From positions 124,001 through 188,000 of the forward strand of contig NZ_BOMN01000040.1 of NCBI RefSeq assembly GCF_016862215.1: a DNA stretch of 64,000 nt, read 5' to 3'. The notes below the pieces were generated by a model that saw only the letters and a list, made by a program, of their open reading frames with translations, did not search any database and was not told the DNA's origin. Position numbers and translations under genes: made by a program. Shown here piece by piece: positions 41,807 to 50,292 of the stretch. Numbering within the stretch: position 1 is the first letter of the stretch; the number at the start of each line of letters is the position of its first letter. The DNA comes from Winogradskya humida. Lineage in GTDB: Bacteria > Actinomycetota > Actinomycetes > Mycobacteriales > Micromonosporaceae.

Positions 41807-43207
41807 ATGCATGCTCACGACCATGGTTCCCCGAAGTCCGAGGCGTCACCGAAGCCCGGTCCGGCCCGCAGCCTGCCGGTGACTCTGCAGCGGTTGGCGG
41901 GCAACCACGCCATGGTGCAGGCGAGCCTGCGGTCCGGCGGCGCGCCCCTGCCGGACGATCTGCGCACCGAGATGGAGGGCCGCCTCGGCGCGGGCTTCGG
42001 TGACGTACGCGTGCACACCGGGCCGAGCGCCCACGCGGCGGCGGCCGAGGTCCAGGCGCAGGCGTTCACCTCGGGGTCGCACATCGTCTTCGGGGCCGGC
42101 GCGTTCAGCGGGTCGGCCACCGGTAAGCATCTGCTGGCTCACGAGCTCACCCACGTCATCCAGCAGCGCCACGGCCCGGTGGCCGGCACCGACAGCGGCG
42201 ACGGCCTGAGCATCAGCGACCCCGGCGACCGCTTCGAACGGGCGGCCGAGGCGAACGCCGCCCGCACTATGTCCGGCCCTGCTTCTGCACATCCCGGCCC
42301 CGTTCATGACCATGCTCCTGCGGCGGGCGGGAACGTTCAGCGCAAGCTTGTGAACGGCGCCTACGTTCCCGGCGAGCTGACGGCGTCGACCGACGACGTC
42401 CAGGCCCGATGGGGGAAGTTCAAGACGTCGACCACAAACGTGGAGAACCGCCTCTTCACGGAGTTCCTGCCGACGCTGGCCCAGCACCGCAAGAGCAACG
42501 GGCGGAGCAAGAACCCCGGGTACGCGCCGCAACTTCTGCAACAGCCCCCGGTGATGGCAAACGGCTACCTGTACCCGTCAAACCCCATCTCGGTCTTCCC
42601 CCACCCGACGGTGCGGCACGATCCGGAGAAGACCCGTGCGAAGAGCGTTGCCAAGGGCCTGCTGGAGTGGACCAAGAGCGCCACCGAAGGGGCCGAACGC
42701 TATTACGCGGAGATGCGCCAGACGGTCGCTCTGTTCGGGGGCGGGGGTGTGATGAGCTACCAGTTCGGGGTCAGCGACAAGAACGATCCCGACTCGTACT
42801 CGTTCCCCGCGATCACGGGCCAAGGCCTGGTGCCGTTCTCAGCCACGTCCGTCGAGTCGAAGCGGACAGCATCCGCGGTGCAGACCGAGACCGACAAGCT
42901 GATCAGGGAGGCACGCGCCCAGAGCGACAAGCGCGTTTCCGATCCGGCCTATTTCACGGCGTTCGGGCAGCGGATCGTGGCCGTCGAGATCGACAATCCA
43001 GGCAATCCCTGGCCGTTCACCCCGACGACAGTGCCCCCTGGTGGGCTTACCCCTGCTGATCTGACCGCCAGGATGGAGGACGCGGTCGACGGAAGGACGC
43101 TCTTCGACGCCGGGAAAGCGCCGAAGTACCACCACCGGCTCCGGGTGACCTATGTGTCCGGCAACAGTTTCGTCGCGCCGGGACATGTCTTCATTTATGA
43201 CGTCTGA
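41807..43207 (+). CDS. DUF4157-domain protein, probable CIS payload
   Basis: A 466-residue protein. A tag-like N-terminus (MHAHDHGS, then AGNHAMVQAS at residues 31-40) leads into the DUF4157 domain with GFGDVRVHTGPSAHAAAAEV and the HExxH motif HELTH at 112-116. A VQR boundary at 177-179 precedes an unrecognised C-terminal region of about 285 residues (WGKFKTSTTNVENRLFTEFL, YYAEMRQTVALFGGGGVMSY). DUF4157 proteins are widespread among CIS-associated toxins and are thought to be cargo, possibly self-processing through the HExxH site. ATG 41807 follows GAGGAGG. The gene is immediately followed by a second candidate payload with the same N-terminal tag. Confidence 0.85.
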   Translation: MHAHDHGSPKSEASPKPGPARSLPVTLQRLAGNHAMVQASLRSGGAPLPDDLRTEMEGRLGAGFGDVRVHTGPSAHAAAAEVQAQAFTSGSHIVFGAGAFSGSATGKHLLAHELTHVIQQRHGPVAGTDSGDGLSISDPGDRFERAAEANAARTMSGPASAHPGPVHDHAPAAGGNVQRKLVNGAYVPGELTASTDDVQARWGKFKTSTTNVENRLFTEFLPTLAQHRKSNGRSKNPGYAPQLLQQPPVMANGYLYPSNPISVFPHPTVRHDPEKTRAKSVAKGLLEWTKSATEGAERYYAEMRQTVALFGGGGVMSYQFGVSDKNDPDSYSFPAITGQGLVPFSATSVESKRTASAVQTETDKLIREARAQSDKRVSDPAYFTAFGQRIVAVEIDNPGNPWPFTPTTVPPGGLTPADLTARMEDAVDGRTLFDAGKAPKYHHRLRVTYVSGNSFVAPGHVFIYDV

Positions 43208-43222
43208 AGCCGAGGAGCAGCG

Positions 43223-44533
43223 ATGCACGCCCACCAGCACCGCCCGGCCCCGGCCCCGGCGGTGAGTCCGGCACGGTCCGGCCAGCACACCAGCCCGCAC
43301 CTACGGCAGCAGGCCGGAAACCGCGCTGCCGTGCAGGCGAGCCGGAAACGCGGCACCCCGGTGCAGCGCGTGCTCACCCACGACGAGCTCCACCGGCATC
43401 CCGACGGCCCGAGCCTGGTCCTGCACGGTCCCCGGGCCGCGATACCGGCGACCGGTGCCGACAAGAACCAGGTCCAGGACCCGGAGCTCTGGCGGGAACT
43501 GCGCGCCACGCATCGCCATACCTACCAGAGGCCCTGGTTCAAGCGGATACTGCCGGACCGGCGACAGCGATTGGCCATCAACGACTCCCCGGACGAGCTT
43601 CGGGAGAACCACCGGAATCCCCGTGGCATGCCCCTGGTCTATACGGTGGGCGGCGCCCAGAGCCGGATCGCACCTCGTCCGCAGGGGACCTATGGCCAAT
43701 CACGCGCCGACGACTTCGAGTTTCTCGGTCGCCGTGATGCCACGACTCTTCCGTACTGGCAGCGGCAGGACGAACGAGTCGAGACCCTCGCCGCTCACTC
43801 GGTTGACCGCTCCGGGCAATTCCAGGCGAACGGGGGCGCGGCTGCGGCGGCGGCCAAGCAAACTCAGACCCAGAACACTCTGGCCGCCACGAATACCGCC
43901 CTCGCCGGCGCCACGCAGTTGCTGAACACGGAGAACGGCATCGCGATCGGGGGCGCGCACGCGACAACCCAGGTCTGGGATTTCCTGGTGGACAACCTGG
44001 CGGCGTTGCGCGCGCAAGGGGTGCGGACCGTCTACCTGGAGAGCATCAAGGAGGATTCGACCCAGCGGGCCGTGGACGAATTCCTGCGCTCAGGCCGGAT
44101 GAATCCCGTGCTCGACACGTTTCTGACGAACTACCAGGCGAACTTCGCCCAGGTCGGCTCGGGGCTGCGCCGGTTCCTCATCGCCGCGCAACGGGAAGGG
44201 ATCCGGGTCAAAGGCATCGACAGCCGCCCTGCCCGGCCGCAGGGGCTGCGCGGGGATGATGCTCAGCACGCCCGGGCCACCCTGATGAACACATATGCCG
44301 CGGAAGTCGTCGAGCATGACCGGGCAGGGCAGACCGATCCCGGCAAATATCTGATGGAGATCGGCGCCGCGCACGGTCGGACGCACCACGCCTCGAACCC
44401 GCAGCAGCCGCCGCAGGTAGCCGGGTCCACGCTGCCGGCGCAGTTCCCGGGAGTCAACGAACTGCTCGACATCCCCGCGGTCGAGCTCTTCACGGCACCC
44501 GGCGGTCCGCAGACCATGCGTGAGCTGCAGTGA
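43223..44533 (+). CDS. TIKI/ChaN-like toxin-domain protein, probable CIS payload
   Basis: A 436-residue protein with the same tag pattern as its neighbour: MHAHQH at the start, AGNRAAVQAS at residues 31-40 and a VQR boundary at 47-49, but without a DUF4157 domain. The C-terminal half has ENGIAIGGAHATTQVWDFLV at about 234-253, DNLAALRAQGVRTVYLESI, a GIRVKGIDSRPA segment, and GKYLMEIGAAHGRTHH near 378. This series resembles the TIKI/EreA/ChaN hydrolase superfamily domain seen in several secreted bacterial toxins. ATG 43223 follows GAGGAG. Family assignment is by pattern and should be read as probable; cargo status is inferred from tag and location. Confidence 0.72.
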   Translation: MHAHQHRPAPAPAVSPARSGQHTSPHLRQQAGNRAAVQASRKRGTPVQRVLTHDELHRHPDGPSLVLHGPRAAIPATGADKNQVQDPELWRELRATHRHTYQRPWFKRILPDRRQRLAINDSPDELRENHRNPRGMPLVYTVGGAQSRIAPRPQGTYGQSRADDFEFLGRRDATTLPYWQRQDERVETLAAHSVDRSGQFQANGGAAAAAAKQTQTQNTLAATNTALAGATQLLNTENGIAIGGAHATTQVWDFLVDNLAALRAQGVRTVYLESIKEDSTQRAVDEFLRSGRMNPVLDTFLTNYQANFAQVGSGLRRFLIAAQREGIRVKGIDSRPARPQGLRGDDAQHARATLMNTYAAEVVEHDRAGQTDPGKYLMEIGAAHGRTHHASNPQQPPQVAGSTLPAQFPGVNELLDIPAVELFTAPGGPQTMRELQ

Positions 44534-44548
44534 TGGTTCAGTGACGGT

Positions 44549-46351
44549 TCAGTCGACGACGAGGTGGCCGCGTTTGGCGTACTCGCGCCGCGCGCCCGCC
44601 TCGACGTCCGCCGCGGTGATGACCGCGGCGGAGGAGGCCGTGGCCCGGTAGGCGGCGGTCACCGCGGCGGCGCGGATCGAGCCGCCGCCCAGTTCGAAGC
44701 GTTCCGCGATGCCGTCGAGGGCCGCGTCCAGGTCGGGGGACTGCGGTGCGCCGGCCAGGACACGGCGCCAGAGCAGGGCGCGCTCGGGCGGCCCGGGGAA
44801 CGGGAAGTCGATGACCAGGTCGAGGCGGCGGGTGAAGGCGTCGTCGATGTTGGCGCGCAGGTTCGTCGTCAGAATCGCCACGCCGGTGAACGTTTCGAGG
44901 CGTTGCAGCAGGTAGGCACTTTCCAGGTTCGCGTACCGGTCGCGGGCGTCACGGACCTCGGAGCGTTTGCCGAAGATGGCGTCGGCCTCGTCGAATAGCA
45001 GGACGGCGTCGGTCCGGTCTGCTTCGGTGAAGACCCTTTCCAGGTTCTTCTCGGTCTCGCCGATGTATTTGTCGACGATCGCTGCGAGATCCACCACGTA
45101 CAGCTCGACGCCCAGCGACGCCGCGAGGACCTCGGCCGCGAGCGTTTTGCCGGTGCCGGAATCACCCGCGAAGAGCCCGACCACACCGCGCCCGCGCCCG
45201 CCACCGCGCAGCAGCTGCCAATCGCCGAGCACCTTTTCCCGCTGCCGGGCGCGTACGGCAAGCTCGCGCAGCAGCTCGGTGGGTTCCTCGGGCAGCACCA
45301 GGTCGGCCCAGCCCACGGCGGGCACCACGCGACGGGCATGGCGGTGCAACTGCGAGTCGGAGCGTTGCCGGGCGGCGGCCAGGTGGTGGGTCTCGCTCAG
45401 AGCCTTCTTTTCGTACGCGGCCAGCGCGCTCGCATGCGCGAAAAGGTCCCCTGCCGGCAGTGGCATCGCGTCGACCCGCACAGGATGTACGGCCGTCGAC
45501 CACCGGCTGTCCCACGCCGCGCCAAAAGTCACGAGGGGAACCTCGGCACCGGACAGCGCCCGGATCAAGTCAGCGGGCTGTTCGGGTAGCGGCCCGACGA
45601 TCAGCCCCGCGCCGCGTAACCGGGCCTCGCGGATCAGCGCCGGCACCACGCCGGCGGGTGCCATGGCCGGGTCGAACCGCAGCGTCGGGCGGCCGAGATT
45701 GGTTGCGGGTGCGAGCTCACCGCGTACATGAAGCCTGGTTGTGGGGTTCTGCTGGAAGACCTCCGCCGCGAAGGCGGTCGCCGCGACATGCGGGACCAAC
45801 CACGCGGCGCGGTTCAGGGACTCGTCGATGGAGTCAGCCCCAAGCAGAAATCCCACAATCCTCTCCGGTACGCGCAGAGCCCGCCCCGGCAACGGCCGTT
45901 CGGGCTCCTCCACCTCCAGCAGAGCACCCGCGACCAGCGGCGCCGCGACGTGGAAACGTCCCCGGGCCGCGGGGTCATTCGGTGCCAGCCCGGCCAGCTC
46001 CAGGGCCAGGGCGACGGTGGCGCGGCGCCGGCTGACGTCGTCGTTGAGATACCCGTACAGCGGCTCGAAGCTCCGGTCGACGTCGGGCGCCAGCGCGATC
46101 ATGAGCAGATGGACGTCGAGTTCGGCCAGCCCGAACTCCTTGACGAGCGTGGTCATCCGGTCGCCTGCGGATGCCGTCGGGAGGGCGTACCGGCTGGTCA
46201 GCGACGTGCGGGTGGCCAGGAAACCGGCGGCCTCGGCGGAGAGCAGCAACCCCCGCAGCGGATCTCCCGCCGTCGGATCCGTGGCGCTACGGCTGCGCAC
46301 GAGCTCGGCCACCCGCGACCGGAGCGCGATCAGTACGTCGACGACGGTCAT
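44549..46351 (-). CDS. CIS AAA+ ATPase (Afp15/Cis15-like)
   Basis: A 600-residue ATPase. The N-terminal 370 residues are the variable CIS-specific part (DRMTTLVKEFGLAELDVHLL at about 64-83). The AAA+ module has Walker A GDSGTGKT near residue 396, IVDKYIGETEKNLERVF as the pore/arm region, Walker B VLLFDEADAIF, and a TTNLRANIDDAFTRRLDLVI sensor/Arg-finger region, then the C-terminal lid. In CIS clusters this ATPase aids assembly or cargo loading and is not a ClpV-type sheath recycler. ATG 46351 overlaps the stop of the DUF4255 gene. It is convergent with the payload gene 15 bp away. Confidence 0.92.
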   Translation of the reverse strand: MTVVDVLIALRSRVAELVRSRSATDPTAGDPLRGLLLSAEAAGFLATRTSLTSRYALPTASAGDRMTTLVKEFGLAELDVHLLMIALAPDVDRSFEPLYGYLNDDVSRRRATVALALELAGLAPNDPAARGRFHVAAPLVAGALLEVEEPERPLPGRALRVPERIVGFLLGADSIDESLNRAAWLVPHVAATAFAAEVFQQNPTTRLHVRGELAPATNLGRPTLRFDPAMAPAGVVPALIREARLRGAGLIVGPLPEQPADLIRALSGAEVPLVTFGAAWDSRWSTAVHPVRVDAMPLPAGDLFAHASALAAYEKKALSETHHLAAARQRSDSQLHRHARRVVPAVGWADLVLPEEPTELLRELAVRARQREKVLGDWQLLRGGGRGRGVVGLFAGDSGTGKTLAAEVLAASLGVELYVVDLAAIVDKYIGETEKNLERVFTEADRTDAVLLFDEADAIFGKRSEVRDARDRYANLESAYLLQRLETFTGVAILTTNLRANIDDAFTRRLDLVIDFPFPGPPERALLWRRVLAGAPQSPDLDAALDGIAERFELGGGSIRAAAVTAAYRATASSAAVITAADVEAGARREYAKRGHLVVD

Positions 46352-46932
46352 GGGTTCTCGGACAGGTCACGCACGACCGCGACGGTCGGTTCGAGCACGG
46401 GCGGACCGGCAGGGTATTCAGGAACCACCGGGAACGGCAGCGTGACCACCACGTCCAGCGACGGTTTCAGCTCACCGCCCAGCGCCGACCAGATGTCCGC
46501 GATCGACCGGCTCTCCGCAGGCGGGACGGCAACCGCGATCGGCATCGTGGCATCGAGCGCGCCCAAGGCGGTGCTGAGCACCTCGGCGGGCAGCGATTCG
46601 TGGCGCAGCAGGCAGGTGAGCACCGCAGCGAGCAGCCGGTGCTCGTCCTCCGGCCGCTTCGTCCACGCGGTGACCAGGTAGGACAGGCGGAACCAGCGGG
46701 GCGGGCGGCGACGGTGGGTGACCCGGTTGGCGTCGTCGCGTACCGGGATCATGCCCCGCTCCCGGCGCGTGATCTCCTCGCGTATGTCATAGAGGTAAGC
46801 GTTCACCGTCGGTGCGTTACGTCGCGCCGCCCAATCCCGGGTCGGCGCTTCGAAGACGACCTCGCCGGTGCCCGTGGGCAGCGCTCCGCCGTGAATGAGC
46901 CCACGGAGCGCCTCGTCGACATCGTTGATCAT
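46348..46932 (-). CDS. CIS cap protein, DUF4255 (Cis16/Pvc16-like)
   Basis: A 194-residue DUF4255 protein. INDVDEALRGLIHGGALPTG opens the domain (residues 2-21), EVVFEAPTRDWAARRNAPTV at 24-43, VNAYLYDIREEITRRERGMI at 43-62 and PPRWFRLSYLVTAWTKRPED at 77-96 are the conserved DUF4255 blocks. The family caps the distal end of the tube and sheath (gp15/Pvc16). It lies between the LuxR-type regulator and the ATPase in a tightly overlapping three-gene group: its ATG shares a base with the preceding stop. Confidence 0.93.
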   Translation of the reverse strand: MINDVDEALRGLIHGGALPTGTGEVVFEAPTRDWAARRNAPTVNAYLYDIREEITRRERGMIPVRDDANRVTHRRRPPRWFRLSYLVTAWTKRPEDEHRLLAAVLTCLLRHESLPAEVLSTALGALDATMPIAVAVPPAESRSIADIWSALGGELKPSLDVVVTLPFPVVPEYPAGPPVLEPTVAVVRDLSENP

Positions 46933-47576
46933 CAGATGTGTCCCTCGCGGAGTGCGTACGCGACGGCGTGCGCCCGGTTCCGCAGCCGCAACCGGGTCAT
47001 CATGTTGTGCAGAATGTTCTTGATCGTGCGCTCGGAGTAGGCCAGTTTGTCGGCGATCTGCCGGGTCTCCAGCCCCTCGGCAACCAGCCGCAGCACGTCG
47101 ACCTCCCGCTCGACCAGCCCGAACGCCGGCGGCGCGGTGGCCGGACCGGCGCCCCGGCGTAACCGGCCGAGCAGGTCGAGCAACCGCTTGACCAGGTCGG
47201 GTGGGAGGTCGCTGCCTCCCCGGGCGGCGGAACGCACCACGGCGGCGAGCCGGTCACCGGTCACCTCGTTGCGCCACAGGATCCCCTGGATGCGGCACTC
47301 GAGGGCGGCGAGCAACTCGGGCTCGCGCAGCTCACCGGCGATCAGCACTACCCGGCGGTCCCCCTTGCGTGCCACCCGGCGCAGCTCCATCAGGCCCGGC
47401 TCGTCAAGCCGGTCCACCACCATCACCGCGACCCCTCCCGGGTTCGAGGCCCCGCCGTCCTCGCCCTGCCCGGGCCGGTCCAGCACCGTGATACCGGGCT
47501 GGTAGCCGAGCTGCCGGGCGACACCGTCCCGGGAGAGCGGATCGGTCGTGTGCACTGTGACCGTGATGCGTTCCAC
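46932..47576 (-). CDS. LuxR-type regulator with atypical receiver domain
   Basis: A 214-residue protein with a receiver-like N-terminus and a C-terminal LuxR helix-turn-helix (LVEREVDVLRLVAEGLETRQ, then IADKLAYSERTIKNILHNMM) at about 145-205. In the receiver part an Asp is kept at the phospho-acceptor strand end (VAVMVVDRLDEPG) but the conserved Lys of strand five is missing (GILWRNEV), so it may work without normal phosphorylation. LuxR-type regulators are a regular feature of actinomycete CIS loci. GTG 47576 is preceded 21 bp upstream by a lipoprotein gene. It probably controls CIS expression, since it heads the cap-ATPase operon. Confidence 0.88.
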   Translation of the reverse strand: MERITVTVHTTDPLSRDGVARQLGYQPGITVLDRPGQGEDGGASNPGGVAVMVVDRLDEPGLMELRRVARKGDRRVVLIAGELREPELLAALECRIQGILWRNEVTGDRLAAVVRSAARGGSDLPPDLVKRLLDLLGRLRRGAGPATAPPAFGLVEREVDVLRLVAEGLETRQIADKLAYSERTIKNILHNMMTRLRLRNRAHAVAYALREGHI

Positions 47577-47597
47577 CGCCTCGTCACCCCCTTCTGA

Positions 47598-48170
47598 CTA
47601 GCTCTTGCCGGCCTTCTGACCGACCGGATTGACGGCGAACCAGGTGTTGCCGATGCCTTCGCCGTTGGTGTCGCCCGGCTTGAGGTCACCGGCGAAGCGG
47701 TAGACCGGCCAGCCCGAGATGGTCACCTGCGTGGTGCCGTCGGGGCGGGCGAACCCGCCCAGGTATGAGCCGTTGATCCCGACGAACTGGATCGTGTCCT
47801 TGGTGAGCACCGGCGGCCACTTCTTCGCGCAGTCGTCGTAGCAGGCCGACTTCGACGGTTTGGCGTTGTCGTCGTCGAAGCGGTAGAGCGTGTATCCGTC
47901 GCCGTCCACGACGACCTCGCCGAGCTGCGGGTTCTGGTAGCTGACGACCTTCGCCGGCCAATAGCCGCCGGTGGGGTTCAGGTTCGGGATGACGGCGGTG
48001 GGCGCTGCCGCAGCCGGGGTGGTGGGTGCCGGTGCGGCGGCGGTGTCCTGCGCGGGCACCTGCACCGGTTGCTGGACCGGTGCCGGGTCGTTGCCGGTCA
48101 GCCCGCAGGCGGAGAGCAGCGCGGCACTGCAGAGCGCGGCCGCGGCCACGACCAGTCGGTTGGTGTTCAC
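47598..48170 (-). CDS. COG4315-type lipoprotein
   Basis: A 190-residue exported lipoprotein: signal and lipobox LLSAC put the lipidated Cys at residue 22, followed by a Pro/Ala-rich linker to about 62. The globular part has two repeats of the COG4315 type: GEVVVDGDGYTLYRFDDDNA with SACYDDCAKKWPPVL, and a second VTISGWPVYRFAGDLKPGDT with GIGNTWFAVNPVG. Such proteins are common on actinomycete cell surfaces; function is not established. ATG 48170. It lies 21 bp upstream of the LuxR-type gene on the same strand and could be co-transcribed, but is probably an unrelated neighbour. Confidence 0.92.
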   Translation of the reverse strand: MNTNRLVVAAAALCSAALLSACGLTGNDPAPVQQPVQVPAQDTAAAPAPTTPAAAAPTAVIPNLNPTGGYWPAKVVSYQNPQLGEVVVDGDGYTLYRFDDDNAKPSKSACYDDCAKKWPPVLTKDTIQFVGINGSYLGGFARPDGTTQVTISGWPVYRFAGDLKPGDTNGEGIGNTWFAVNPVGQKAGKS

Positions 48171-48349
48171 GGAAAAACGTCCCCCTCACATCGTCCGGCG
48201 ACCGTCGCCGACCGATGGATAGAGCAGACCCGGCGGGGAAAGGTGTTGGCATGACTCCCGATAAACGCCGGATAGACCCGCAGGTGGGTCGCTCGGCATC
48301 CACCTTTGGGAGGAATGCGGTCCGGGTCCGGGTAGCGCAATCTGGGACC

Positions 48350-48931
48350 ATGACGTCAGCTTTCGCCGGGGGTTGGCGCCCTGCGACCCTGCTCGGTCAA
48401 CTAGCCGAGTCCGACCGCGCCGAGCTGCTGAGTCTCGGGGTCGAGCACGACTATCCCGCCGGCGGCGTGCTGATGTTCCAGGACGACTCCCGGCGCGACG
48501 TGTTGCTGCTGCTCAGTGGCTATGCGAAGGTGACAGCCGCCGCGGAGGGGCACACGGTGCTGCTGGCGATCCGGGCTCAGGGCGACGTCGTGGGTGAGCC
48601 GGCCGCGCCCACCCATGCGGCGACGATCATCGCGTGCACCCCGGTGGTGGCGCGCATCGTGCCGCTCACGCTCCTGACGGACTACCTGGTCCGCCGGCCG
48701 GCCGTCGGTGACCTGCTCAAGGCGCTTGTCATGACCGAGCTGACCGGTGCCAACCAGCGCCGGGACGAGTTCGCGACGCTGACGATCCGCGAGCGGCTGG
48801 CCCGGGTGACGGGCGAGCTTGCCGAGCTCTGCGGCTCCCCGGCCCTGCCGGCCTGGATCACGGAAGCGGACCTGGCCGATCTGGTCGACGCCCCGGTTGC
48901 CTCGGTCCCGGCCGCACTACGCAGCCTCTAG
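48350..48931 (+). CDS. Crp/Fnr-like cyclic-nucleotide-binding protein with shortened HTH
   Basis: A 193-residue protein from ATG 48350 with a cNMP-binding-like beta-barrel (about 15-100: LSLGVEHDYPAGGVLMFQDD, then RRDVLLLLSGYAKVTAAAEG and GDVVGEP) and a dimer helix. The winged helix at the C-terminus stops early: WITEADLADLVDAPVASVPA is followed by ALRSL and TAG, so the second half of the wing is absent. Full-length relatives are about 225 residues. The frame is open further upstream, to ATG 48251 and beyond, but that part looks non-coding. It may still regulate, bind differently, or be a recent truncation. Confidence 0.8.
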   Translation: MTSAFAGGWRPATLLGQLAESDRAELLSLGVEHDYPAGGVLMFQDDSRRDVLLLLSGYAKVTAAAEGHTVLLAIRAQGDVVGEPAAPTHAATIIACTPVVARIVPLTLLTDYLVRRPAVGDLLKALVMTELTGANQRRDEFATLTIRERLARVTGELAELCGSPALPAWITEADLADLVDAPVASVPAALRSL

Positions 48932-48960
48932 TTCCTTTTTCCGTACGCAGGCCTTCGTCG

Positions 48961-49569
48961 TCAGGATCCGACCTCGTCGACCTGGGCGAACGGCTTATCC
49001 GCCTGCCACACCACATGCACGATAAAGCTGTGGTTCGTCTCGTTGAAGTACACCGCGAGGTTGTCGGCGGTGTTCTGCACGGTCGCGACCGAATAGCCGT
49101 CCGCCGGGGTCGCGGTCACGAGCTTGATGACGCCCTCCGACGCACGGATGACCGTTTGGCCACCTTCGACCCGGAACGAGCGGACGTACGTGCGGACGTC
49201 GTCCTCGCTCGTGGTGACCGTCCAGCCGTCCTCGGTCGTCGTCGTGGGGGGCTTTGTCGTCGGCTTCGGTGATTCCGATGTCTCCGCGCTTTTGGACGGC
49301 GACTTGCTCCGGCTCCGCGAAGGAGAAGGCGAGGATGACGGCGAGGCATGCGAGGAGGATTTGGGCGGTTTCGTCGTCGCGATCGGATCCGGGATCGGCG
49401 TCGGCGTCAACTCCCCGGAGTCGCGGAGCTGGTCGACCGAGACAAGAGTGCCCTCATCGGCAGTGGCCGTGCGAAGAACGGGCAACATCGCCACCGAGGC
49501 GAGAGCGACGCTGGTCAGCGTGGCCGCGCACCAGCCCAGCACGGGGAACCAGCTCCGGGAAGATCGCAC
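48961..49569 (-). CDS. Single-pass membrane protein with Ser/Pro/Lys-rich linker, unknown function
   Basis: A 202-residue protein from GTG 49569. A membrane anchor at about residues 7-31 (WFPVLGWCAATLTSVALASV) is followed by a disordered Ser/Pro/Thr/Lys linker (about 60-105: SSSHASPSSSPSPSRSRSKS) and a C-terminal beta-rich domain (about 110-202: VRSFRVEGGQTVIRASEGVI, YSVATVQNTADNLAVYFNET, HSFIVHVVWQADKPFAQVD). The last domain is a known type in actinomycete surface proteins but has no function I can name. It is divergent from the OmpR-type regulator (36 bp between starts), so it may belong to the same stress response. The frame extended to 49683 is antisense to that gene. Confidence 0.82.
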   Translation of the reverse strand: MRSSRSWFPVLGWCAATLTSVALASVAMLPVLRTATADEGTLVSVDQLRDSGELTPTPIPDPIATTKPPKSSSHASPSSSPSPSRSRSKSPSKSAETSESPKPTTKPPTTTTEDGWTVTTSEDDVRTYVRSFRVEGGQTVIRASEGVIKLVTATPADGYSVATVQNTADNLAVYFNETNHSFIVHVVWQADKPFAQVDEVGS

Positions 49570-49605
49570 GCCGGTTATGTTCTCACTGCCTCTATGGTGT
49601 TCGCC

Positions 49606-50292
49606 ATGGCGTTGATCCTGTTGGTCGAGGACGACCGCAACATCACGGCTGCGATGGTGCGGGCGCTCACCGACGCCGGCCATGTCGTGCGGCCGGTCGG
49701 GCAGGCGACCGAGGCGCTGAAGGTGGTCACCGAGGACCAGCCCGACCTCGTGATCCTCGACCTCGGGCTACCCGACATCGACGGCACCGACGCGTTGCGG
49801 ATGATGCGTTCGGTGTCGGCCGTGCCGGTCATCGTGGCGACCGCCCGGCGCTCGGAGGCCGACATCATCGCGCTGCTCAGTGCGGGTGCCGATGACTATG
49901 TGACCAAGCCGTTCTCCAGCGGGCACATTCTGGCGCGCATCAATGCCGTGCTTCGGCGTACGCAAGCAGCAGTTGCCCAGGCACCCACAGTGATCATTGT
50001 CGGCGACCTGGAGATCAACCCCAGACAGCGTCGCGTCGCCCTCGGCGGCCAGGCACTGCAACTGACCCGCCGCGAATTCGACGTGCTCACCTATCTCGCC
50101 GAGCGCGTCGGACAGGTGATCAGCCGGCGGGAGCTGCTCACCGAGGTCTGGAACCAGTCCCGGATCGGTGAGGAACAGACGATCGACGTCCACATCAGCT
50201 GGCTGCGGCGCAAACTGGGCGAAACGGCGGCGGCGCCGAGATATCTGCATACCGTACGCGGGGTGGGCGTGATGATGGTCGATCCGCGGTGA
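49606..50292 (+). CDS. OmpR-family response regulator
   Basis: A 228-residue regulator. The receiver shows the acidic pair LLVEDD (residues 4-9), the phospho-acceptor Asp in LVILDLGLPDIDG near 52 and the conserved Lys in DDYVTKPFS near 101. The C-terminal winged helix has LTRREFDVLTYLAERVGQVI, ISRRELLTEVWNQSRIGEEQ and DVHISWLRRKLGE. I start at ATG 49606 (MALILLVEDD); two codons just before (ATG 49594, GTG 49597) are alternatives. It is coupled to the histidine kinase by a GTGA overlap, and divergent from a surface-protein gene that may be its target. Confidence 0.95.
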   Translation: MALILLVEDDRNITAAMVRALTDAGHVVRPVGQATEALKVVTEDQPDLVILDLGLPDIDGTDALRMMRSVSAVPVIVATARRSEADIIALLSAGADDYVTKPFSSGHILARINAVLRRTQAAVAQAPTVIIVGDLEINPRQRRVALGGQALQLTRREFDVLTYLAERVGQVISRRELLTEVWNQSRIGEEQTIDVHISWLRRKLGETAAAPRYLHTVRGVGVMMVDPR

